Assembly (NCBI RefSeq): GCF_044784365.2
Contig: NZ_CP173065.2
Length of the DNA: 64,000 nt
Direction: 5' to 3' (one strand)
Source: Cetobacterium_A somerae
Lineage (GTDB): Bacteria > Fusobacteriota > Fusobacteriia > Fusobacteriales > Fusobacteriaceae
The first letter of the stretch is position 1; the number at the start of each line of letters is the position of its first letter. Positions 25,433 to 31,960 of the stretch are shown in pieces. The notes under the pieces were generated by a model. It was not told the origin of the DNA. It worked only from the letters and a program-made list of their open reading frames with translations, and made no database searches. The position numbers and the translations under genes were made by a program.

Positions 25433-26551
25433 TTATAATAAAAATATTTTTATTGTTGATTCCTCATTTTGTTTCCAGTTTATAAATAAAGACATTTCAG
25501 AATTTCTGAAACTTAAAACTTTATCCTCTTTTAATAAAATAAAATCTTGTAAAAACTTCTCACAGAAAAATGATGTATCTAAAATAACTCCTGGTTTTAC
25601 TTTTTCTAATTCATTCATAAACTGTTTTCTTAACTCTTTTGGTGAAGAGAAATGTTTTTTTATAATAACTATAGGTTCTACATCTTTTAAGTCTAATTTC
25701 TTAAAACTAATTTTTAAAACTTCATCAAAACTCATATTTATACTTTTATATCTTTGCTTTACTTTAAAACAAGTACGATAAGTTGTTTCATAACCATGAT
25801 CTTTTATTCCATTTTTTAATATTGTATAAACTTCAGATATATCATCAATATCCCCTTTTATCATAAATAGAATACTTTTTAACTTCATATCGTCATCATC
25901 TTCCCATACAGGATCTTTAAACTTAAAATCTATAGCAATCACTTTATTATTTAAATTTGTTCCTACTTTTACCTTATCAAATTCTATTTTATATGGGATT
26001 TCTAAATCTTTTATTAAAGGTTTTAATATATTCTTTTCAAAATCAAAAAATCTCTCATATCTATTATCTATTTTTAATATATCTTTAAAATCTTCAATTT
26101 TAACCTGAAAATTTTTCTTTAATATAAAATTTTTAATAAAATATCCATAAAATTTATATGTTATTCTATTTGAAAAACTATAAATTATTTTTATATATTT
26201 TGAGTACTTTACATCTTTTGGCATATTTATTATAAAACTTTTTTGAGTTATCATATATGAATTTATAAAGTTAAAAGACCCTTTCACTTCATCTAATGAA
26301 TCTACAAAAGAATACCCTATATTTTTTCTAGATAGTTTTTCTAAAAACGAATTTAAATCCTCTATATCTATTTTAAAGTTTTCAAAAAACTCCTCTTTAC
26401 ATATTTCAATTTTTAAATCTTCCATTTCTATATATTTTTTTAAAAGATAATTTAAAAAATATCTCTCATTTTTATTTAAACTTGAGTATATGTCCAAATA
26501 AAAAGTAGAGTTTCCTATTCTTTTTTTAAAATTTTCTATATCGTAAAACAC
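25433..26551 (-). CDS. Rep_3-like replication initiator-family protein on the chromosome
   Basis: The protein has 372 residues, very rich in Lys, Ile and Phe. The segment ITYKFYGYFIKNF...VKIEDFKDILKIDNRYERFFDFEKNILKPL fits the Rep_3 initiator pattern (helix, KxYxFF-type turn, then a winged-helix domain). The second half (about 215-372) has no family I recognise. No partition, mobilisation gene or iteron array is adjacent, and all neighbours are chromosomal metabolic genes. It may be a domesticated plasmid initiator acting as a regulator. A pair of similar sites lies upstream of it, between it and the divergent PTS operon. Function uncertain. Confidence 0.6.
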   Translation of the reverse strand: MFYDIENFKKRIGNSTFYLDIYSSLNKNERYFLNYLLKKYIEMEDLKIEICKEEFFENFKIDIEDLNSFLEKLSRKNIGYSFVDSLDEVKGSFNFINSYMITQKSFIINMPKDVKYSKYIKIIYSFSNRITYKFYGYFIKNFILKKNFQVKIEDFKDILKIDNRYERFFDFEKNILKPLIKDLEIPYKIEFDKVKVGTNLNNKVIAIDFKFKDPVWEDDDDMKLKSILFMIKGDIDDISEVYTILKNGIKDHGYETTYRTCFKVKQRYKSINMSFDEVLKISFKKLDLKDVEPIVIIKKHFSSPKELRKQFMNELEKVKPGVILDTSFFCEKFLQDFILLKEDKVLSFRNSEMSLFINWKQNEESTIKIFLL

Positions 26552-26630
26552 TTAACTCCCCCTATTTTCCAAAAAAATATCTTTTTTTAAAATTTTTTTA
26601 ACTTTTTTTTCTAATATTTTTATTAAATCA

Positions 26631-26710
26631 AACGAAAATAATATTTTTTTTTGAAATCATATAATTATTATAAATTAAAGCAGACGAAAATAATAGCTTT
26701 TTTTTAGAAA
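26631..26710. repeat. Two similar sites, 52 bases apart, between the Rep-like gene and the PTS operon
   Basis: ACGAAAATAATA followed by a T-run occurs at 26632 and again at 26684 (with GC after it in the second copy). The second ends just before the PTS promoter. Spacing is about five helical turns. They could bind the divergent Rep-like protein or another regulator. The rest of the 246-base gap is AT-rich. Confidence 0.5.
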
Positions 26711-26711
26711 A

Positions 26712-26741
26712 TTGACTTATTTTGTTAAAAAATGGTATCTT
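26712..26741 (+). promoter_or_regulatory. Promoter of the beta-glucoside PTS operon
   Basis: TTGACT (26712-26717) and TATCTT (26736-26741) have an 18-base spacer. The first gene starts at 26798. Confidence 0.65.
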
Positions 26742-26797
26742 AGAACTAAGAACAGAACAAAATTTGAAAAATAAAAATATATTCGGAGGTTATTATT

Positions 26798-27124
26798 ATG
26801 ATTAAAATTTTATTAGCATGTAATGCAGGTATGTCAACAAGTCTATTAGTTAACAAAATGAAAAAAGTTGCAGCAGAACATAAATTAGAAGCAGATATAA
26901 AAGCAGTTCCTGAAATACAAGCCCCTAGCCACTTTAATGATATAAACATATTATTATTAGGACCACAAATTAAATTTTTAGAAAATAAAATGATTGAACT
27001 TGCTGATGGAAGATTTCCAGTTGTTACTATAAATACACAAAAATATGGAATGATGGATGGTTTAGGAGTTTTAAAAGATGCAATCTTAGCAATAAAAGAG
27101 TTTAAAAAAGCAAACGCACAATAA
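26798..27124 (+). CDS. PTS cellobiose/lichenan-type EIIB component
   Basis: The protein has 108 residues. The phospho-acceptor Cys8 lies in the P-loop LLACNAGMSTSLLV, typical of lactose/cellobiose-family EIIB. It relays phosphate from EIIA to the incoming sugar bound by EIIC. It is first gene of an operon EIIB-EIIC-GH4-GH1-SemiSWEET. No EIIA gene of this family is present in the window, so EIIA must be borrowed from another locus. ATG follows GGAGG. Confidence 0.92.
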   Translation: MIKILLACNAGMSTSLLVNKMKKVAAEHKLEADIKAVPEIQAPSHFNDINILLLGPQIKFLENKMIELADGRFPVVTINTQKYGMMDGLGVLKDAILAIKEFKKANAQ

Positions 27125-27140
27125 ATTTAGGAGGTTATAT

Positions 27141-28472
27141 ATGAAAATATTTAATGGTTTCAATATATTTTTAAATAAACATTTTATACCTACAGCTAAT
27201 AAAATAGCTGCTCAACGACATGTTGTTGCTATTAAAGATGGAGTAGTTGCTACTATGCCTCTTACTATAGTAGGATCACTTTTCCTGATTTTAAGTTTCT
27301 TGCCTCTTCCTGGATATTCAAGTTTTATAGCTAGTAGTGGAATTGGAAGATACTTCTCATTTATATCTGATGCTTGTTTTGGTATTGTTGGAATGGTCGC
27401 GTGTTTAGCTGTTGCTTATAGATTAACTGTTGGTTACGGAATGCATGAATTAGCCTTATCAAATGCAATTATTGCTGTTTCAAGTTTCTTCGTTACTATG
27501 ATTCCTTCAGCAGTAAATGGAAATATAAGTATGGGATATTTAGGAGCTAAAAGCCTGTTTACAGGGGTTATTATAGCTATTGTTACTGTTGAATTTGTTA
27601 ATAAGGTTTTAAAAAGAGGACTGGTTATAACTCTTCCTGAAAGTGTACCTCCTGCTATATCAAAAACTTTTATGTCATTAATTCCTGGTGTTATTGTAAT
27701 TAGTTTCTGGGGAATAGTTACAGCAATTTTAGCAAATACAAGTTTTGCTAACTTCCACGATGCTGTAAATGTAATTGTTGGTACACCTTTAAGATTTGCT
27801 AGTACATCATTAGTTGGACAACTTACAGCTGTTCTTTTAACAACTATTCTTTGGTGTGCAGGGATACATGGAGCTACAATTGTAAGCGGAATTATGGACC
27901 CTATCTGGCTTGAAAACACTCTTCACAATGCGTCTTTGGCTGCTCAAGGAATTGAAAATATCTACTCTAATGGTTATATTATTTCAAGTGCTGCTTTTAC
28001 AGATATGACAATTAAAATTGGTGGAAGTGGATCTACAATTGGATTTGTTCTATTAATGCTTTTTAGAGCTCGTTCTAAACAATTAAAAGAGGTTGGAAAG
28101 TTATCTATAACACCATCACTATTTAACATTAATGAACCTGTTATTTTTGGAACTCCTATAGTTATGAATCCATTACTTATAGTTCCATTTATATTAAATC
28201 CTGTTATTATAACGATTATTAGTTGGTTTTTAATGAAGTGGGATTTAGTTAAAATACCATTTGTTATGGTTCCTTGGACTACACCACCTATTATTGCTGG
28301 TTTTTTATCATCTGGTTTCTCAATTTCTGTAGTTTTACTTAATATTTTTAGTATTATTTTATCTATAGTTATTTTCTATCCTTTCTTTAAAATTTATGAT
28401 GCACAATTAGCTGCTGATGAAAGTGATGTAAAAAAAGAGGATAGTTTAGAGTCATTATTAGAAGAGATATAA
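27141..28472 (+). CDS. PTS cellobiose/lichenan-type EIIC permease
   Basis: The protein has 443 residues and about ten membrane helices. It carries lactose/cellobiose EIIC marks: WCAGIHGATIV in the substrate region and the loop SLFNINEPVIFGTPIVMNP. It moves a beta-glucoside such as cellobiose across the inner membrane with phosphorylation by EIIB. It follows the EIIB gene after 16 bases, with AGGAGG before ATG. Confidence 0.93.
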   Translation: MKIFNGFNIFLNKHFIPTANKIAAQRHVVAIKDGVVATMPLTIVGSLFLILSFLPLPGYSSFIASSGIGRYFSFISDACFGIVGMVACLAVAYRLTVGYGMHELALSNAIIAVSSFFVTMIPSAVNGNISMGYLGAKSLFTGVIIAIVTVEFVNKVLKRGLVITLPESVPPAISKTFMSLIPGVIVISFWGIVTAILANTSFANFHDAVNVIVGTPLRFASTSLVGQLTAVLLTTILWCAGIHGATIVSGIMDPIWLENTLHNASLAAQGIENIYSNGYIISSAAFTDMTIKIGGSGSTIGFVLLMLFRARSKQLKEVGKLSITPSLFNINEPVIFGTPIVMNPLLIVPFILNPVIITIISWFLMKWDLVKIPFVMVPWTTPPIIAGFLSSGFSISVVLLNIFSIILSIVIFYPFFKIYDAQLAADESDVKKEDSLESLLEEI

Positions 28473-28490
28473 TTTTAAGGAGGATAAATT

Positions 28491-29840
28491 ATGAAAAACC
28501 CTGTTAAAATAGTTACAATTGGTGGTGGGTCATCTTATACACCTGAGATAGTTGAAGGATTTATCAAAAGATACAACGAGCTACCTATTAAAGAACTTTG
28601 GTTAGTTGATATTGAAGATGGAAAAGATAAACTAGAAATAGTTGGAAGCTTAGCTAAAAGAATGGTTAAAGAAGCTGGTTTAGAAGATAAAATGAAAATT
28701 TATTTAACTTTAGATAGAAGAGAAGCTCTTAAAGATGCTGATTTTGTAACCACTCAATTTAGAGTTGGTCTATTAGCTGCTAGAATAAGAGATGAAAGAA
28801 TTCCTTTAAGATATGGAATGATTGGACAAGAAACAAATGGTGCTGGTGGTTTTGCAAAAGCTCTTAGAACTATACCTGTTATTTTAGACATTTGCAAAGA
28901 TATGACTGAACTTTGTCCCAATGCTTGGCTTGTAAACTTTACTAATCCAAGTGGTATGGTTACTGAATCAGTTTTAAAATACTATCCTAATATTAAAGTT
29001 GCTGGTCTTTGTAATGTTCCTATAGGTGTTAGAAAATCTGTTACAGATGCTTTACAAGTTCCTGATGAAGAGATTGAACTTATTTGTGGTGGATTAAATC
29101 ACTTTTTCTGGGGTAGACAAGTCCTTCACAATGGTGTCGATAGAACTGAGGAAGCTCTTTCTAAAATTTTAACAGATATTGAAAATCTTCCAGCAAATTT
29201 AAGACATGGAAAACCTTGGATAAGAGAACAAATCATGGATTTAAATATGATACCTTGTGCATATCATAAATACTATTATTTAACTGATGAGATGTTAGCT
29301 GATCAATTAGAAGAAATTAGAACTGGAAAAGGAACTCGTGGAGAGCAAGTTAAAAAAGTAGAAAATGAGTTATTTGAACTTTATAAAGATCCAGATTTAA
29401 AAGTAAAACCAAAGCAACTTGAACAAAGAGGTGGTCAGTATTATTCCGATGCTGCTTGTGAACTTATAAATTCAATCTATAATGATAAAGGAACTACTAT
29501 TGTTGTTTCAACAAAAAATGAGAATGGTCTTATTGATTGTTTACCTGAAGGGTGTGCTGTTGAAGTGTCAGCTAAGGTATATAAAGACGGTGTTAAACCA
29601 TATCCACAAAAACCTATGCCTATTGAAGCTAGGGGTATCTTACAACTTATGAAAAACTTTGAACAACTTACAATTGAAGCTGCTGTTACTGGAAATTATG
29701 GAAAGGCATTACAAGCTTTAACTGTAAATCCCCTAGTTACAAGTGGAGCTGTTGCTAAAACTATATTAGATGAGATTATTAGAGAAAACTGGGATTATTT
29801 ACCACAATTTCATAACTCAATTGAAAGATATAAATATTAA
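28491..29840 (+). CDS. celF: 6-phospho-beta-glucosidase, GH4 family
   Basis: The protein has 449 residues. An N-terminal Rossmann motif (IVTIGGGSSYTPE) binds NAD+, followed by GQETNGAGGFAKALRTIP, FTNPSG and the metal-ligand CNVPIG motif, then GLNHFFWG. GH4 enzymes hydrolyse by a redox-elimination route needing NAD+ and Mn2+. The substrate expected here is a 6-phospho-beta-glucoside delivered by the PTS. Phospho-alpha-glucosidases of GH4 are the alternative, but the CelA/CelB-like PTS genes favour beta. Good AGGAGG site. Confidence 0.9.
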   Translation: MKNPVKIVTIGGGSSYTPEIVEGFIKRYNELPIKELWLVDIEDGKDKLEIVGSLAKRMVKEAGLEDKMKIYLTLDRREALKDADFVTTQFRVGLLAARIRDERIPLRYGMIGQETNGAGGFAKALRTIPVILDICKDMTELCPNAWLVNFTNPSGMVTESVLKYYPNIKVAGLCNVPIGVRKSVTDALQVPDEEIELICGGLNHFFWGRQVLHNGVDRTEEALSKILTDIENLPANLRHGKPWIREQIMDLNMIPCAYHKYYYLTDEMLADQLEEIRTGKGTRGEQVKKVENELFELYKDPDLKVKPKQLEQRGGQYYSDAACELINSIYNDKGTTIVVSTKNENGLIDCLPEGCAVEVSAKVYKDGVKPYPQKPMPIEARGILQLMKNFEQLTIEAAVTGNYGKALQALTVNPLVTSGAVAKTILDEIIRENWDYLPQFHNSIERYKY

Positions 29841-29853
29841 TTGGAGGGAAAAA

Positions 29854-31284
29854 ATGAAAAATACTTTACCTAAAGATTTTTTATGGGGAGGAGCTATTGC
29901 TGCTAATCAATGTGAGGGAGCATATCTAGAAAATGGAAAAGGTTTATCTCCTGTTGATATCTTACCTGGGGGACCAAAATTAAGAAATGAAGCTTTAGAG
30001 GATGTAAAAAAAGCTATGAATACAGATTATGGATACTATCCATCACATATTTCTATAGATTTTTTTCATAAATTTAAAGAGGATATAAAGCTTTTTAAAG
30101 AGATGGGATTTAAGTGTCTAAGAACCTCTATTTGTTGGGCTAGAATTTTCCCAAATGGTGATAATTTAGAACCTAATGAAGAAGGTCTAAAATTCTATGA
30201 TGCTTTAATTGATGAACTTATAAAAAATAATATAGAACCTGTTATAACTATAAATCATTTTGATACTCCTTTAGAACTTACTAAAAAATATGGCGGTTGG
30301 AAAGATAAACGATTAATTGATTTTTACGCTAGATATTGCGAAGTTCTTTTTAAAAGATATAAAGGTAAAGTTAAGTATTGGATGACTTTTAATGAAATTA
30401 ATATTATTTTGCACATTCCATCTTTTGGTGGTGGCCTTGTTTTTGAAGAGGGGGAAAATAAAAAGCAAGTTATGTATCAAAGTGCTCATCATCAGCTTGT
30501 TGCAAGTGCTTTAGCTACAAAGATTGGTCATGAAATTGATTCTGAAAATATGATTGGATGTATGCTAGCTGCAGGAACTGTTTATCCTAATACTTGTAAC
30601 CCAAATGATATTTTAGCTGCACAAGCTGCCAATAGAGAAAATTATTTCTTTATAGATGTACAATCTAAAGGTGAATATCCATCTTACTCAAAAAGAATGC
30701 TTGAGGAACTTGGAGTTACCCTTGAAATCAGTGAAGATGAGAAAAAAATATTAAAAGAACATACTGTTGATTATATTGGATTTAGTTATTACTCTAGTAG
30801 ACTTAGAAGTGCTGACCCTGAAGTTATGAAAAATATCAAAGATGGAAATGCTTTTGCCTCTTTAACAAATCCATACTTAAAAGAATCTGAATGGGGATGG
30901 ACTATTGACCCTACAGGTCTTAGAATAACTATGAATGAATTATATGATAGATACAATAAGCCACTTTTTATAGTTGAAAATGGTCTTGGTGCCATTGATA
31001 AAATTGAAACTGATGGATCTATAAATGATGACTATCGTATTGATTATTTAAGACAACATATTGAACAAATGAAAGAGGGAGTTAAAGATGGCGTTAATCT
31101 TTTAGGATATACACCTTGGGGATGTATTGACTTAGTTAGTGCTGGAACTGGGCAAATGAGTAAGCGATATGGGTTTATCTATGTTGATAAAGATGATGAT
31201 GGGAATGGAACTTTAAAAAGATCTAAAAAGAAATCATTTAACTGGTATAAAAATGTTATCTCTTCAAATGGAGATGAACTGTAA
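29854..31284 (+). CDS. 6-phospho-beta-glucosidase, GH1 family
   Basis: The protein has 476 residues from the ATG at 29854, chosen because it follows TTGGAGGG at 8 bases and begins with the usual DFLWGGAIAANQCEGAY. An upstream ATG at 29770 lies inside the GH4 gene and adds 28 unrelated residues. The acid/base Glu181 lies in WMTFNEIN and the nucleophile Glu375 in FIVENGLG. The C-terminal part (KRYGFIYVDKDD) suits phospho-sugar binding. It acts by a retaining mechanism, unlike the neighbouring GH4 enzyme, and may cover other linkages or aryl-glucosides. Confidence 0.93.
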   Translation: MKNTLPKDFLWGGAIAANQCEGAYLENGKGLSPVDILPGGPKLRNEALEDVKKAMNTDYGYYPSHISIDFFHKFKEDIKLFKEMGFKCLRTSICWARIFPNGDNLEPNEEGLKFYDALIDELIKNNIEPVITINHFDTPLELTKKYGGWKDKRLIDFYARYCEVLFKRYKGKVKYWMTFNEINIILHIPSFGGGLVFEEGENKKQVMYQSAHHQLVASALATKIGHEIDSENMIGCMLAAGTVYPNTCNPNDILAAQAANRENYFFIDVQSKGEYPSYSKRMLEELGVTLEISEDEKKILKEHTVDYIGFSYYSSRLRSADPEVMKNIKDGNAFASLTNPYLKESEWGWTIDPTGLRITMNELYDRYNKPLFIVENGLGAIDKIETDGSINDDYRIDYLRQHIEQMKEGVKDGVNLLGYTPWGCIDLVSAGTGQMSKRYGFIYVDKDDDGNGTLKRSKKKSFNWYKNVISSNGDEL

Positions 31285-31551
31285 ATGAGAATTATAGGTA
31301 TAATAGCGGCTACACTAACTACTATTGCCTTCTTTCCTCAAGTTATACAGGTTATAAAAAGTAAAGATACAAAAAGTATATCACTAACTATGTATATCTT
31401 ATTTGTAACTGGAGTTTTACTTTGGGTTTTATATGGTTTTTATTTAAATGATTTACCTATTATAATTGCTAACTCCATTGTTGCTGTAGCTTCAACTATT
31501 ATTCTTTGTTACAAAATCAGAGAGATTCGAAGTAATTTAAAAAAGAGCTAA
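31285..31551 (+). CDS. SemiSWEET sugar transporter (PQ-loop)
   Basis: The protein has 88 residues and three helices. It has the PQ motif TIAFFPQVIQVIKSKDTKSIS in helix 1 and the WVLYGFYLNDLPIIIAN pattern leading to helix 3. SemiSWEETs form dimers that pass sugars passively through the inner membrane. Its ATG begins directly after the GH1 stop codon with no gap, so it is translated with the beta-glucosidase. It could release surplus glucose or take up free sugar; the direction is not known. A terminator overlaps its stop codon. Confidence 0.9.
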   Translation: MRIIGIIAATLTTIAFFPQVIQVIKSKDTKSISLTMYILFVTGVLLWVLYGFYLNDLPIIIANSIVAVASTIILCYKIREIRSNLKKS

Positions 31552-31567
31552 TTAGCTCTTTTTTTTA
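31539..31567. terminator. Bidirectional terminator between SemiSWEET and NUDIX genes
   Basis: AAAAAAGAGCTAATTAGCTCTTTTTT is close to a perfect palindrome, here given in halves: AAAAAAGAGCTAA and TTAGCTCTTTTTT. It includes the SemiSWEET stop codon and ends both converging transcripts. Confidence 0.85.
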
Positions 31568-31960
31568 TAATTTCACTAACTTTTCTACAGTTGGAATGTC
31601 TGTTGGAACCCAATCTAAAGTCATTAACGACTCTTTTTCCATCCACTTAAACTCTTGATGCTCTATTAATTTAAACTCTGAGAAATCTAAAACTGTACAA
31701 TTATAAGTAGATAATTTTATAACAAACTCTTCATACTCTTTTTGAACTTCATCAAAAAGTTTATCCGCTCTTATATCTATATTTAACTCCTCTTTGATTT
31801 CTCTTTCTAAAGCTCTTTTAGGTTCCTCTCCCTCTTCAATCTTACCACCTGGGAACTCCCACATCCCTGGGAAAGTTTTATCTTTTGGCCTCATAGCGCA
31901 AAATATATCACCATTTGGATTTTCTAAAATAGCTCCTACTACCTCAATAATTTTTTTCAT
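31565..31960 (-). CDS. NUDIX hydrolase, MutT-like
   Basis: The protein has 131 residues. The Nudix box runs through residues 38-60: GGKIEEGEEPKRALEREIKEEL fits GX5EX7REUXEEXGU. WEFPGGK is also typical of MutT, which removes 8-oxo-dGTP. The start overlaps the 3' end of the helicase gene by 17 bases, so the two are coupled. This link suggests it may act on a nucleotide made or used by the helicase system rather than only in housekeeping; that is inference. Confidence 0.9.
   Translation of the reverse strand: MKKIIEVVGAILENPNGDIFCAMRPKDKTFPGMWEFPGGKIEEGEEPKRALEREIKEELNIDIRADKLFDEVQKEYEEFVIKLSTYNCTVLDFSEFKLIEHQEFKWMEKESLMTLDWVPTDIPTVEKLVKL

Noticed and set aside
25433..26551. Integrated plasmid or plasmid-derived region
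   Set aside because: Only the Rep-like gene suggests it. No partition, mobilisation, toxin or iteron array is adjacent, and neighbours are normal chromosomal operons.
27434..27919. 161-codon minus-strand ORF within the EIIC gene
   Set aside because: It lies wholly antisense to a well-supported permease and encodes no recognisable protein.
29770..29853. Longer GH1 start at 29770
   Set aside because: It lies within the GH4 gene and adds residues unlike any GH1. ATG at 29854 has a good ribosome site and the family start.
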